Part shown: in pieces, positions 43,715 to 53,374 of the stretch
Layout: the number at the start of each line of letters is the position of its first letter
Position numbering within the stretch: the first letter of the stretch is position 1
Assembly: GCA_050258735.1 (NCBI GenBank)
Contig: JBLMZJ010000113.1
Span: 1 to 64,000 of the forward strand
Origin: Syntrophomonas_A sp050258735
Lineage (GTDB): Bacteria; Bacillota; Syntrophomonadia; Syntrophomonadales; Syntrophomonadaceae
Reading direction: 5' to 3'
DNA length: 64,000 bases
The notes under the pieces: generated by a model
What the model was told of the DNA's origin: nothing
The model's input: the letters and a program-made list of their open reading frames with translations, nothing else
Database searches by the model: none
Made by a program: the position numbers and the translations under genes

Positions 43715-45085
43715 ATGTCTAACATGCTGGAACGAGTAAAATCCTGGGATCCTCATGAGATCGCGGCGAGGCCCGCAGTACAACAATTGTGGGATAAGGG
43801 GCTCCTCTGGTCTCTCGCCCACCGCCGTTCATTCAAATATCCCATGGGTGTTCCCATTCCCAATGATGATTTTTTCAATTATGAACCCAGGGAAATGGTA
43901 CCCATAACTGACGAAGAGATTGCCATCATGTGCTGGTGCGCGGCCGGAACCAACGGTATAATTCGCAATGACCTCAGTTTCAAACAGGGCGCGGTCATCC
44001 ATCCCTGGTTCGAAGGCCGGGTCTTCCCCAGTGCCTGCAACGTATGGACAACCCACCTGGTGTTTTTCAACGATGAAGGCACTTACCGCTATATCCCCCA
44101 TGTACCCACCCAGCCGGTGGAGATCGAAACCAAGGATGATATCTGGAAGATATTCCAGGCCTTCAAAGACGGGCTGGTCCAGATCAACGATCAACCGCTG
44201 AGGATCCAGGGAGAAAGCCCGCTGGCCTGGAAACTGAACACCCCCTTTATATTTAAACCGGGCACGGTCGTATTCCTGCCGGTTACCGACCTAACCTTCG
44301 AGTTCCTCAATCTGCTTTTCCACATCTACGATCAAGAAAAATCCATCGTTGTTGATGATCTGAGCGGTGGTTTTGACATCGCCGGGGTGGAAAAATGGGT
44401 CAAGGATGGAACTCTTAATGGACTACACACTCCGCTTTCCTATATCGAGACCCAGGTCCCAGCCGTGGTCTATTCGGCCGGTGCCTTTATGATCCAGAAC
44501 CTGTGCATGGCCCAGGCCGCCCTGGGATTGGGAGGTTATCCACTGGGGGGTTATACCACCCTCATCCTGTTTGGTGGAACGCCTTTCCTGAAGGGATTGG
44601 GCTTCCAGTATGCCAGTGATAAGAAAGGCTTCCCCTACCCGGTCGGGATACCCGGACACTTCCACGGCCACATACCACCCTTTATGACCATTGAAGAAGC
44701 GGTCCGCGATCTGTGGGAGGTAAGGTTCAAGCCCGACTATGGCCGCTACAGTCCGACGGTAAAAGAAGGACAGAAGGTCATGTACAAAGGCATGTTCCCC
44801 GAAGAACGCGAGGTGCACCGTCCCTTCAAGGAAGAGCTGGAATACGCGCAGAAGGTTATGCCCTACTCCGAAAAGACCCTGGAGATGGTAATCGCCACCG
44901 CGGAATACCTGTATAACAAATATGGCCGGCTGCCAGCCCTGGGCGATCCCTTTATTGCTCCGACCATGGTCAATATCTCCCATGTTGATGTGAAATTCTA
45001 CGAGAAATACGCCAAGGAAGGCAGCATCTGGCAGGATCACTACGATCACTTCAAAACCTGGCATAACGGCTACGAGCCGAAATAA
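43715..45085 (+). CDS. Unknown 456-residue protein, first gene of sigma-54 operon
   Basis: I do not recognise this protein. It is soluble, without signal peptide. Conserved-looking parts include CWCAAGTNGIIRNDLSF, GRVFPSACNVWTTHLVFF, GGYPLGGYTTLILFGG and a His-rich GIPGHFHGHIPPF. CNxWTTHLV and the nitroreductase-like NLCMAQAALGLGGYPLGG hint at a flavin/nitroreductase-like fold, but this is weak. It starts with ATG after GGGAGG and heads an operon with a small protein and the aconitase X pair, all under a sigma-54 promoter. A role in the same catabolic step is inferred from context only. Confidence 0.8.
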   Translation: MSNMLERVKSWDPHEIAARPAVQQLWDKGLLWSLAHRRSFKYPMGVPIPNDDFFNYEPREMVPITDEEIAIMCWCAAGTNGIIRNDLSFKQGAVIHPWFEGRVFPSACNVWTTHLVFFNDEGTYRYIPHVPTQPVEIETKDDIWKIFQAFKDGLVQINDQPLRIQGESPLAWKLNTPFIFKPGTVVFLPVTDLTFEFLNLLFHIYDQEKSIVVDDLSGGFDIAGVEKWVKDGTLNGLHTPLSYIETQVPAVVYSAGAFMIQNLCMAQAALGLGGYPLGGYTTLILFGGTPFLKGLGFQYASDKKGFPYPVGIPGHFHGHIPPFMTIEEAVRDLWEVRFKPDYGRYSPTVKEGQKVMYKGMFPEEREVHRPFKEELEYAQKVMPYSEKTLEMVIATAEYLYNKYGRLPALGDPFIAPTMVNISHVDVKFYEKYAKEGSIWQDHYDHFKTWHNGYEPK

Positions 45086-45103
45086 TAACAGGGGGCAATA
45101 GAC

Positions 45104-45361
45104 ATGGCAGTAATCAAAGCTCCGGTCGGAGACATGATCCTATCCATGGAAGATGTTACGATAGAAGACCGCAAGCTTATCGTCAAAGGCAAAATGGGAC
45201 TCTGGGAATCCCGCGTAGTGGTTGGGGAAAAAGAGGCCTGGGAGGTAGGAAAACTCCTGATGAAAGGAAGCGTTATCGGATATTTTCTTTCACTGCCCTT
45301 CAAGGCTATGTTTGGAAAGCTGAAAGAGGAAGAGCAAACCGAGACCAAGCTGACTGTCTAA
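45104..45361 (+). CDS. Small unknown protein, second gene of sigma-54 operon
   Basis: 85 residues, 18 bases after the previous gene and 13 before aconitase X. The first half is beta-like (MILSMEDVTIEDRKLIVKGK), then EKEAWEVGKLLMKGSVIGYF and a charged tail. No known domain. Its place inside the operon and a GGGGG ribosome site support it as a real gene. Confidence 0.75.
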   Translation: MAVIKAPVGDMILSMEDVTIEDRKLIVKGKMGLWESRVVVGEKEAWEVGKLLMKGSVIGYFLSLPFKAMFGKLKEEEQTETKLTV

Positions 45362-45374
45362 GGGAGGTGGTTAT

Positions 45375-46550
45375 TTGCATCTCACTGAAGAAGAGAAAGC
45401 CATACTTGACGGAAATCATGGCCAGGTCAAGCAAAAGGCCATGCAGACCCTGGTGAAATACGGAGAGACCTTTGGCGCCGAAAGATTGGCTCCCATCACG
45501 CGCGGGCACGTGGTGATGCCGGCAGGGGCCTCCTTTATTCCTTCCCAGCTTGAGATACTGGAGTCCCTGGTGGGAGACGGACTCAAGTTTGCGGTTCCCA
45601 CCAGCATAAACCCCCGCCCCTTCGAGCAATCGCGCCCGGGGGTCGTCGCTAAAATGATCTATAACCGCCAGGAACAGTTCGAAAAGCTCCAGAATGCCCT
45701 GGGGGTGATACCGTGCTATACCTGCGCACCATACCTGGGCGATAATGTACCCGGTGAGGGCGAGATCCTTGGCTGGGCTGAATCCAGCGCGGTGGTGTTC
45801 GCCAACTCCGTTATCGGGGCCAGGACCAACCGCAACTCATCGATGGTGGAGATATGTTCCTCCATCCTGGCACGTACCCCGGAATTTGGGCTTTTATTAG
45901 ACGAGAACCGCAAAGCGGATTATTTGGTCGAGGTGGACGTATCTGAACTGCACTATTCTCTGATCGGATTCTGCGTGGGTTCGCAGGTAGGGGAGAAGGT
46001 CCCCTACTATACCGGGCTGCCCGGGGAAATCAGCTGGGGCGATCTGAAGGATATGGGCGCGGCATCGGCGGCTTCCGGGGCAGTAGGGCTCTATCATGTG
46101 GAAAACGTAACACCTGAGGCGGTCAAACAGGGCCGCTCATTATTAAAAGAGGGCTGTCCGACCATAAAGGTGACCGACACGGACATTAAGGCGATCCGGG
46201 AGCGTTTGGGCCTGCCGGGTCAGCCGAATCTGATCATCATCGGCTGCCCGCATCTTACCCTGGAGCAGTTGTCGATCTGGTCTCAGAGGATAGACCGGCC
46301 GGTTGCGACTGAGACCTGGCTGGTGACCGCACCCAGCATCCTGCAGCGTTTCCGGGAGACTGCGGGATACGAAGCATTGACCCGCAAGAAGGTGCGTTTA
46401 ATGACACTGTGCTCTCTGGCCTTTATGGATTCCCCGCATCTAAAGAGACTCCGGGTCCTGACCAACTCCGGCAAGCTGGCCTATTATACCGATGCCTATC
46501 TGGGAACTGACGGAGATTGTCTGCAGGCTATGTATGGAAAGGGGAGATGA
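45375..46550 (+). CDS. Aconitase X catalytic (large) subunit
   Basis: 391 residues of the AcnX type (DUF521). IPCYTCAPYLGDNVPGEG, FANSVIGARTNRNSS (substrate-binding Ser/Arg pattern) and IIIGCPHLTLEQL carry the conserved Cys and Arg residues of this Fe-S dehydratase class. Known AcnX enzymes dehydrate cis-3-hydroxy-L-proline or, in archaea, mevalonate 5-phosphate. The substrate here is not evident. TTG start after AGGGAGGTGG. The small swivel subunit follows directly, so this is the two-subunit form. Confidence 0.88.
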   Translation: MHLTEEEKAILDGNHGQVKQKAMQTLVKYGETFGAERLAPITRGHVVMPAGASFIPSQLEILESLVGDGLKFAVPTSINPRPFEQSRPGVVAKMIYNRQEQFEKLQNALGVIPCYTCAPYLGDNVPGEGEILGWAESSAVVFANSVIGARTNRNSSMVEICSSILARTPEFGLLLDENRKADYLVEVDVSELHYSLIGFCVGSQVGEKVPYYTGLPGEISWGDLKDMGAASAASGAVGLYHVENVTPEAVKQGRSLLKEGCPTIKVTDTDIKAIRERLGLPGQPNLIIIGCPHLTLEQLSIWSQRIDRPVATETWLVTAPSILQRFRETAGYEALTRKKVRLMTLCSLAFMDSPHLKRLRVLTNSGKLAYYTDAYLGTDGDCLQAMYGKGR

Positions 46551-46552
46551 AG

Positions 46553-46984
46553 ATGGCTGAACTCAAAGGGCGGGCCGTGGTCAAAGGAAGCGTCAAGGCG
46601 CCCGCCATGGTCGCCTCGCAACCCTTCAACATGCTGGCCAGTTTCAGCAAGGCCTTGATCTTCCGAAAAAAGAAGGGCCTGGTCGGGGATAAGAACCATC
46701 CTTTTCTCGGACGTGATGTAAAGGGCAAGATCATGGTCATCCCGCAGACCGTTGGCTCCACCACCGGGGGATTGGTACTGGTGGAGATCCTGCGCAGGGG
46801 TATCGGGCCGGCCGGGATAGTATGTGAATGCGCTGATTCGCTTATGGCCTCCGGGGGCATCCTGGCTGAGGTCTGGTGTAACATAAAGATGCCGATCATC
46901 GACGGCATCCCCTTCAGTGAACTTCAGAAGATCCAGGATGGCAGCATGATAGAAATGCGGGAAGACGGAACAGTAACCTGGTAA
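46553..46984 (+). CDS. Aconitase X small (swivel) subunit
   Basis: About 143 residues, DUF126. GRAVVKGSVKAPAMVASQPFN opens the swivel domain, PQTVGSTTGGLVLVEILRRG holds the conserved Ser, and IIDGIPFSEL follows. An open frame extends back to 46517, but GGGGAG lies 7 bases before the ATG at 46553. It starts 2 bases after the large-subunit stop and ends at a strong terminator. Confidence 0.88.
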   Translation: MAELKGRAVVKGSVKAPAMVASQPFNMLASFSKALIFRKKKGLVGDKNHPFLGRDVKGKIMVIPQTVGSTTGGLVLVEILRRGIGPAGIVCECADSLMASGGILAEVWCNIKMPIIDGIPFSELQKIQDGSMIEMREDGTVTW

Positions 46985-47009
46985 AGAATTTACCTCTGAT
47001 AGAATCAAC

Positions 47010-47039
47010 GGGGACTTGCCATGGCAAGTCCCCATTTTT
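47010..47039 (+). terminator. Terminator between convergent operons
   Basis: GGGGACTTGCC (47010-47020) and GGCAAGTCCCC (47023-47033) form a perfect stem followed by ATTTTTAT. Confidence 0.88.
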
Positions 47040-47065
47040 ATCTTGTTATTTGATCTCCGCCTTCT

Positions 47066-47989
47066 TCAGGATCTGCGCCGTCTTATATAATCGATCCTGG
47101 CCAGTGTACGGTTGATGCCCCGGGTGTATTTGATGCGGGGATAGCCGAAGATGACCATGATACCGTGGTTATTATCGGTCGGGATATTATACTTCGTATT
47201 GAGTTGGGTCTTGTACTTCATTACCGGCCCTACCGTCCCGATCATGCAGGTGCCCAACCCCAGTGATTCAGCAGCCAGCATAGCATAGGTCCCGGTGACG
47301 GCGAAATCTACGGGATCTGATGTAGGAGCAGCGTGAAAATACATGGCCAGCGGAGCGCCGTAAAGCAGCCAGTCCTGACCGATAGCCAACTTGCCGGCAA
47401 AAAAATCAGGGAGGGGAGCGGCAAATGATTTCATAAGATCGGTCACTTCCTTGCCCATGAACGGCCGCATAAGGGTCAGCATCCAGGGCGAAAAGAACCA
47501 CTTCTTGGCCTGATATACTTCAATGACATCCCTGGCAAATTCGCGCACCGCAGCAAACCCATCCAGCACCAGGACCTCCACTTCCGAGGGGGGCAAGCCC
47601 ATAGGAGCGGTTGCCACAGTATCCAGTATCTTTTGTATTAGTTCGGGGTCCACTTCGCTGTCCTTAAAAGTCCGGCAGCTGCGCCGATTCTGCAGCATGG
47701 CCAAAAACTGTTCATAACCGGCCCGATCTTCTTTAGGGGGCAGCTTGAACAGGTCATGGGGATGCAGTTCGCGGCCTTCTACAGTGATGCACATCTTCGG
47801 GCAAACCGCCGCGCACTGTCCACACCCGATACAACCGAAAAGAATGGTCTGGTCGATCTTGACCCGGCCATCTTCAAGATACAAGGGCATCCCCTTACAC
47901 ACCTCGACACATAGCCCGCAGGTATTGCATACCGTATAGTCGATCCTTACCTCGGCAGTACCTTTAGCTCTGCGCGTATTTACCGGCAT
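47066..47989 (-). CDS. Ferredoxin-nitroreductase fusion
   Basis: About 307 residues. The N-terminus holds two 4Fe-4S ferredoxin motifs, CNTCGLCVEVCK and CIGCGQCAAVCP. An FMN-binding nitroreductase domain follows (MLQNRRSCRTFKDSEVDPEL, TYAMLAAESLGLGTCMIG, IMVIFGYPRIKY). It would pass electrons from ferredoxin to an organic acceptor. A TTG at 47995 is closer to the ribosome site than expected, so ATG at 47989 (GGAGGG 7 bases upstream) is used. It shares the strand with the TetR gene, 36 bases downstream of it. Confidence 0.9.
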   Translation of the reverse strand: MPVNTRRAKGTAEVRIDYTVCNTCGLCVEVCKGMPLYLEDGRVKIDQTILFGCIGCGQCAAVCPKMCITVEGRELHPHDLFKLPPKEDRAGYEQFLAMLQNRRSCRTFKDSEVDPELIQKILDTVATAPMGLPPSEVEVLVLDGFAAVREFARDVIEVYQAKKWFFSPWMLTLMRPFMGKEVTDLMKSFAAPLPDFFAGKLAIGQDWLLYGAPLAMYFHAAPTSDPVDFAVTGTYAMLAAESLGLGTCMIGTVGPVMKYKTQLNTKYNIPTDNNHGIMVIFGYPRIKYTRGINRTLARIDYIRRRRS

Positions 47990-48025
47990 TGGCAAACCCT
48001 CCTCTCCTTTTCTAAACGATAAAAC

Positions 48026-48604
48026 CTATTTGGCGAATCCATGCCATAACATAGGCCATAAACGTCTAAGTTGGTTATCGGCCTCTTCTGCACTGTAGAA
48101 CATCAGCCACTGGACATAACCTTCCTTGAGCATGATAAAAGCATTAAGGAGGTCGTCCACCGGCGCTGCCTTTATTTCTCCCCGCTTCACTGCGGAGGTC
48201 AGGCGATCGGTGATTCTGCCCAGTATAATAGTTTCCTCCGCCATGCAGTCCGCGATGGTCCGTTCCTTGAAATCGGGAGGAGGAAACATCAGCATCCGAG
48301 CCCAAAGAAAATAAGTCTCGGGGCGTTCTTTGAAATACTGGCCATAACCCCGGATCAAGCCGAGAAACTGTTCTTCGATGTTTTTTCCGTGAACCTCTTC
48401 GAGAAGGCCTTCCATCAGCGTACGGTATTCACTTAGAAGATCTCCCCAGATCTCCAGCAGCAGTTGTTCTTTACTGGGAAAATGCCCGTAGATAGAGGGA
48501 GTTTTTATACCTACCGTGCCCGCTATCTCCGACAAAGCCGTTCCCTCGTAACCCTTTTCCGCGAATAAGTGCAGTGCGGTTTCTTTGATTTTGGCTCTGG
48601 TCAT
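48026..48604 (-). CDS. TetR-family repressor
   Basis: 192 residues. The N-terminal helix-turn-helix is typical: ALHLFAEKGYEGTALSEIAG then TPSIYGHFPSKEQLLLEIW. The C-terminal ligand domain is AcrR/YcdC-like. A perfect 26-bp palindrome 26 bases upstream of its start is the likely operator. The downstream nitroreductase gene is probably under the same control. The ligand is unknown. Confidence 0.92.
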   Translation of the reverse strand: MTRAKIKETALHLFAEKGYEGTALSEIAGTVGIKTPSIYGHFPSKEQLLLEIWGDLLSEYRTLMEGLLEEVHGKNIEEQFLGLIRGYGQYFKERPETYFLWARMLMFPPPDFKERTIADCMAEETIILGRITDRLTSAVKRGEIKAAPVDDLLNAFIMLKEGYVQWLMFYSAEEADNQLRRLWPMLWHGFAK

Positions 48605-48629
48605 AGCAATACTCCTTAAAGTTATTGCG

Positions 48630-48655
48630 CAATCTAACTAACGTTAGTTAGATTG
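48630..48655 (-). promoter_or_regulatory. Perfect 26-bp palindrome, TetR operator candidate
   Basis: CAATCTAACTAAC followed directly by its reverse complement GTTAGTTAGATTG, just upstream of the TetR start. TetR dimers bind palindromes of this size. Confidence 0.85.
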
Positions 48656-48902
48656 TAGGATAACTAGTGTAACGAGTCAAGTTGATTTAAGCCGCTATCT
48701 TTATAGTCCGTTCTCCCTTCATTGTACGGACAGATAATTCTAAAATTTTGGAAACCAGGGAATGGCCGTTTTGATGGAAAACCCCTGCTCACAGTCTGGC
48801 GGGAGATGCTATATAATTAGAGAAACTTAATGGCCGGTTCGAGGCATTACAGTTCTTGCAGTTCCTCGCCGGGGCATCAACAATGGTAGAGGTGTTTTTA
48901 TT

Positions 48903-50027
48903 GTGGGTTTTTGGACAGTAGTATTCTTCCTGATGTGTGGGATTATCTTTTACGTAGGGTGGCGGGGCCACCAGGCCTTCCGCGGCGTCTTGAAGCCCAG
49001 GCAAATCATCTTGTACTGGGTAGTCTACGCCTTTTTTACTTCTTCATTTGTTCTGGCGGAAAGGCTTGGCTTGAGTGACGGAGTTCTTAATGAGGGGCTT
49101 TCCTGGCTGGGGGGGTATTCGCTGGCCTTCATTTATTATGCCTTCCTTCTCCTGGTTTTGATCGATATTATAAGACTGGCCGACCGCTGGTGGAGCATCA
49201 TTCCCCACCGGATCAAACATGCGCCGGCTGAGGTCGGCCTATTCGTACTGGTCATTTTGGCTGGATTGCTCGGCTACGGTACCTGGAATGCCTTTCACCC
49301 GGTATATGTGAACTATGATATTTATATAACCAAAGATGGCGGCCCCATCAATAATGTCCACGCGGTTATGGTATCTGACCTCCATCTCGGTGTCATAGTC
49401 AATAAAAGCCGTTTGGAGAAGCTGGTCACCAGTATCAATTCGCGGCACCCTGATATAGTATTCCTGGTAGGGGATGTGGTGGATGAAAACAGGAAACCAT
49501 TTGTAGAAGAAAACATGGCCGATGTACTTGGCCAGATCAAGCCCCCGCTGGGGGTTTATATGGTCACCGGCAATCACGACGGACATGGAGAGGATGTGAC
49601 ATCCTATCTGAAAGCAGCGGGGGTAAAGCTGCTGTCTGATCAGAACTGTTTGGTAGGTGACAGCTTTTATCTGGTGGGCCGGAGCACCCGCCAGCATGGG
49701 GTGGATCCCGGAGATCGTCCCGCCCTGGCCGAGGTGATGAAGGGAATCGACATTAAGCGTCCCATCATCCTCCTGGACCATAACCCGGCCAACCTGGATG
49801 ATGCACAGAACAACAAAGTCGATCTGCAGTTGTCCGGGCATACTCACCAGGGCCAACTGTTTCCTAACAACTATATTACCGGCAGTATCTACGATATCGA
49901 TTGGGGCTATTTGAAGAAATGCGATCTGCAGGTGGTAGTTTCCACCGGCTTCGGAACCTGGGGGCCGCCGATCCGGATCGGGAATACCCCGGAGATAGTC
50001 GACCTGCATATCCGGTTTAGAAGATAG
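48903..50027 (+). CDS. Membrane-bound metallophosphoesterase
   Basis: 374 residues. Four or so membrane helices occupy residues 1-140 (VVFFLMCGIIFYVGW; LGGYSLAFIYYAFLLLVLI; VGLFVLVILAGLLGY). The calcineurin-like domain then shows VSDLHLG, LVGDVVDENR, VTGNHDG, LLDHNP and LSGHTHQGQ, a full set of metal ligands. The family includes UDP-2,3-diacylglucosamine hydrolase-like and YkuE/YaeI-type enzymes acting on envelope lipids or other phosphoesters. GTG start; AGAGG lies 15 bases upstream, so the start is slightly uncertain. TATATAAT near 48810 may be its -10. Confidence 0.88.
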   Translation: MGFWTVVFFLMCGIIFYVGWRGHQAFRGVLKPRQIILYWVVYAFFTSSFVLAERLGLSDGVLNEGLSWLGGYSLAFIYYAFLLLVLIDIIRLADRWWSIIPHRIKHAPAEVGLFVLVILAGLLGYGTWNAFHPVYVNYDIYITKDGGPINNVHAVMVSDLHLGVIVNKSRLEKLVTSINSRHPDIVFLVGDVVDENRKPFVEENMADVLGQIKPPLGVYMVTGNHDGHGEDVTSYLKAAGVKLLSDQNCLVGDSFYLVGRSTRQHGVDPGDRPALAEVMKGIDIKRPIILLDHNPANLDDAQNNKVDLQLSGHTHQGQLFPNNYITGSIYDIDWGYLKKCDLQVVVSTGFGTWGPPIRIGNTPEIVDLHIRFRR

Positions 50028-50098
50028 AACGGTGATAGCCCTGTTATCAATCCGTTTCCGTACTGGGGGGTCAACGTAGGGGTGGCCATATCCACCCG

Positions 50099-50893
50099 CT
50101 AAATACTGTGAGAACCCGGTTTGTTCTTTATAGATTGTGCAACAGTTCCGCCATGGACCAACAACAAGAAGCGGTCTTCATCAATCTTGCCTATAATGTG
50201 ATAACCGTCGTAAAGAGATATCGAAATCACACTGTCCAGGGGTATTTCGAATGATTCCCACCAGCTTTCCTGTTTCGTGGATCCCCAGACATCTCCCACC
50301 AGATGTTCTCGATCGATCCCCGTTATACTAGTCATGAGTAATCCATTCTTGCGATCATCCTGCAGGCACTGATCGAAGAGGCTTGATATCTCCTGGCCGG
50401 AGCCTTCAATAAAAGGAAGGTTCCAACTTTTGGCATAATCCTGGAACAATTTGAAGGCTTTTTCTGGGTCGGCTGATGGACAGTTCTGCATCCAATTGCG
50501 GACCGTCTCGAGGGAATCAGCCGCCATATCCCGGCTGCGCGTTTGCAGCTGGTGGGCCAAAGACGCCTTACAACGAGGGCATTCCGGATCGTTATCATTA
50601 GCAAAATACGAAAAGGCCTTGCTATACATAAAACTGCACTCACCGCAGCGGCTGAGACTTAGCTGAGTATCGATCATGGTGGTTAACATGGCTCGGTCGT
50701 TATGGCAGAATAACAGACCGGTCAATTGATCCTTCATGGTCGGTTTATTGGAGAGATCGTCACCGCAGATACAGCATCGGGGTAGCTTTAAATCTGGTTT
50801 TTCAGTATCTTTTTCAGAGACCTGGGGTTCCGGCTCTGGGGCGACTTGAGTCAGTGTAGGGCTTTTGGTAAATAATTTTTTTATAAAACTCAT
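50099..50893 (-). CDS. Unknown zinc-ribbon protein
   Basis: About 264 residues. A Cys cluster at about 40-120 (CCICGDDL, LLFCHND, SRCGECSFMYS, PECPRCKASL) suggests two or three zinc ribbons. The C-terminal part is a beta-rich domain (VGDVWGSTKQESWWESFEI then ISISLYDGYHIIG). No membrane segment. The ATG at 50893 has GGAAGG 9 bases upstream; an ATG at 50902 touches it. I do not recognise the family. Confidence 0.65.
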   Translation of the reverse strand: MSFIKKLFTKSPTLTQVAPEPEPQVSEKDTEKPDLKLPRCCICGDDLSNKPTMKDQLTGLLFCHNDRAMLTTMIDTQLSLSRCGECSFMYSKAFSYFANDNDPECPRCKASLAHQLQTRSRDMAADSLETVRNWMQNCPSADPEKAFKLFQDYAKSWNLPFIEGSGQEISSLFDQCLQDDRKNGLLMTSITGIDREHLVGDVWGSTKQESWWESFEIPLDSVISISLYDGYHIIGKIDEDRFLLLVHGGTVAQSIKNKPGSHSI

Positions 50894-51091
50894 AAATATC
50901 ATCCTTCCTAAAGGGATAAATCAAACAATTCTATATTCTATATTTATTCCACACTTCCTTCTATCGGCCAGATATTCCAACTGCTAGCTGTTTTAAAAGA
51001 TTCTCCGGGGGATTAAATAGGTGGCTAATGAAGCAGCCTGGAAACCCTTTTGCAGTACGGGTTTCCTGGCCGGGTGTTTCAAACATGATAA

Positions 51092-53326
51092 TCAACAAAC
51101 CGCCTCCACCCGGCAGGGGACGTAGCGGTGCAAAGGAGTGGCGGTGAAAGCCTCACGATTGGTGTTCCTGGTCAGGTAATTGACATTGATGCCGACCTTA
51201 TCACCGGGATAATCCAGGCCGAAGCCATGGGGGATCATGACCATGCCTGGACGGACTGCTGCGGTCAACTCCACCTCCAGTTCAGCCCGGCCCGCCTCGG
51301 TGGTGATCGCCGCCAACTGCCCGTCGGCCAAGCCCAATTTTTCGGCGTCATGCGGGTGCAGGGCCAGGGTGCAGGGACGCTTGCCCTCGTTCCAGGACGG
51401 GTAGCGCATCAACGTGTTGGCATTATAGCTGGTATGGCGTCCGGCCATCAGGATCAGCGGATATTCTTCTTTCAATCTCAGGGCATCTGCTTCTCGTTCC
51501 GGGGTGACCGCCTCCATCCATTCGAGCATCTCAGGGATAAGTACATTCACCCGTTTGTCTTCAGTTTTGAGCAGGCTGAAATTATCCTCGGGATCGATCT
51601 TGCCTATCCACATCCCCTCCGGATGATCCAGGATGGCCTGGAATATCTCCTCGCCCATCAGGGGGCCCTTTTTGAACCCGGCGCGCACGGCATGGGTCCG
51701 GGTGTCTTTGGGCATGGACTGCAATATGCCCCACAGGGCGGCCAGATTGGTCGAGCCCAGGGCCGGACCCAGAGTCTTGCCGACGATGAAGGGCATCATA
51801 GCTGCCGCCGCAGGATTGGCCTGCAGGTACTGCATCAGTTCTAGACCATATTCCATGCGGTTGCCAGCCTTCTCATAGAGGGTGACCGGGAGTTCCGGGA
51901 TGAAGCCTAATGCATCGGCCAGCCGGAGATGAATTTCCGATATTTCAAGCGGTTCACCCTCGGCTTCTACTACCGGCCGCCGCATCTGGAAATAGATATC
52001 CGGTGTCCAGGTGAAGAAGGTACTGTCCCAGGATTCATAGGTGGATCGAGACGGCAGTACGTAATGGGACAATGCTGCTGTTTCGGTCATATTTATCTCA
52101 CAGGTCACCAGCAGATCGAGCTTGGCAAAGGCCTCCTCGTAAGCGCTGGTGTCGGCATAGGAACGAAGGGGATTGGATTGGGTGCAGAGGACGGCGCGGA
52201 TCCGCTCCGGATGTTCGGACATGATCTCTTCCGGCAGCACGTTGGGGGGGACATAGCCCATGATAGTCGGGATGCCAGTGGCCACCGTCTTCCAGTTGCT
52301 TTCCTTGCGTTCATCACTGTGGGCGCCGATAGGCATGAACATGCCCGGGATAAGATTGGTGCCAGGCAGGCCGATCTGGCCGCAGAGCGCCAGGAGTACC
52401 ATGACCAGGCAGGATACCAGGGTGGTATGGCGATTCATCAAGACGCCCAGGTCGGTATGCAGACCTACCTTGCGAGTAGCCATCAAGCGAGCAAATTGCC
52501 GGATTTCTTCATACGCCAACTCACAGACTTGCAAAGCCCCCTCGATATCGAAATCAGCCAGATAGGGCCATATCTCTCCAAAACCGGTCACATGCCGGTC
52601 AATGTAATCCCGATCATACCAACCCTCTTTTATGATAATAGCGATGACTGACCGCAGCAGCAGGGCGTCGGTACCCGGCCGCAGGGCCAGGTGCAGATCG
52701 GCGATCTGAGCGGTCTCCGATTTACGGGGATCGATGACCACCAAAAGCTTATCGGGATTTTTGGAAAACTCACGCAGGATCAGGGGAGCACGGGGCATCT
52801 GGTGGCTTTCCATGCCATTCCAGCCGATGGCCACCAGCATATCAGCATGTTCCTCGTCAGGCACCGTCAACATATATTGCCGTCCCAGCACCCGCCCCTG
52901 GGCCCAGAAGTGCCCGGTCAGTTCCTGAGATATGGCGCTGTAGTGATAACGGGAACCCAGAGCCCGCATAAGTCTGACACCGAAGGCGGCTTCAAAATGG
53001 CAGGACTGCCCGCCGCCGCCCATATAGGCCAGGGAACGGGGCCCGTATTGGTCGCGGATCTCCTTGAGACGGGCAGCTATTTCGCTAATCGCCTCTTCCC
53101 ACGAAATCTGGACAAACTCGCCGCCTACCTTTTTAAGGGGATGCTTGAGGCGCTGTTCATTGTGCTGGAAATTGACGATGTTCATGCCCTTGCGACAGAT
53201 ATACCCCTTACTCCGGGGATTGCTCTTATCGCCGCGGACTTTTACGATGCGGTTATTTTCGATCAGGACTTCCAACCCGCAGTTCTGTGCGCACAAGGCA
53301 CAGCCGCTCTTTTTCCAGGCCTCCAT
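51092..53326 (-). CDS. Molybdopterin oxidoreductase with 4Fe-4S site
   Basis: 744 residues of the DMSO-reductase superfamily. The front has CALCAQNC (Cys 9, 12, 16) and Cys 44 for a 4Fe-4S cluster, then GDKSNPRSKGYICRKG. MPRAPLILREFSKNPDKLLV and GRHTSYNANTLMRYPSWNEG follow, ending in a molydopterin dinucleotide-binding domain (HPHDAEKLGLADGQLAAITT). No Tat signal is visible, so it acts in the cytoplasm. The ligand to Mo/W is not identified. It is divergent from the MarR gene and lacks electron-transfer subunits nearby. The substrate is unknown. Confidence 0.9.
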   Translation of the reverse strand: MEAWKKSGCALCAQNCGLEVLIENNRIVKVRGDKSNPRSKGYICRKGMNIVNFQHNEQRLKHPLKKVGGEFVQISWEEAISEIAARLKEIRDQYGPRSLAYMGGGGQSCHFEAAFGVRLMRALGSRYHYSAISQELTGHFWAQGRVLGRQYMLTVPDEEHADMLVAIGWNGMESHQMPRAPLILREFSKNPDKLLVVIDPRKSETAQIADLHLALRPGTDALLLRSVIAIIIKEGWYDRDYIDRHVTGFGEIWPYLADFDIEGALQVCELAYEEIRQFARLMATRKVGLHTDLGVLMNRHTTLVSCLVMVLLALCGQIGLPGTNLIPGMFMPIGAHSDERKESNWKTVATGIPTIMGYVPPNVLPEEIMSEHPERIRAVLCTQSNPLRSYADTSAYEEAFAKLDLLVTCEINMTETAALSHYVLPSRSTYESWDSTFFTWTPDIYFQMRRPVVEAEGEPLEISEIHLRLADALGFIPELPVTLYEKAGNRMEYGLELMQYLQANPAAAAMMPFIVGKTLGPALGSTNLAALWGILQSMPKDTRTHAVRAGFKKGPLMGEEIFQAILDHPEGMWIGKIDPEDNFSLLKTEDKRVNVLIPEMLEWMEAVTPEREADALRLKEEYPLILMAGRHTSYNANTLMRYPSWNEGKRPCTLALHPHDAEKLGLADGQLAAITTEAGRAELEVELTAAVRPGMVMIPHGFGLDYPGDKVGINVNYLTRNTNREAFTATPLHRYVPCRVEAVC

Positions 53327-53374
53327 GTTCCGACCCCCATTTCATTTTCTCTAATATCACCATAACATATACCA

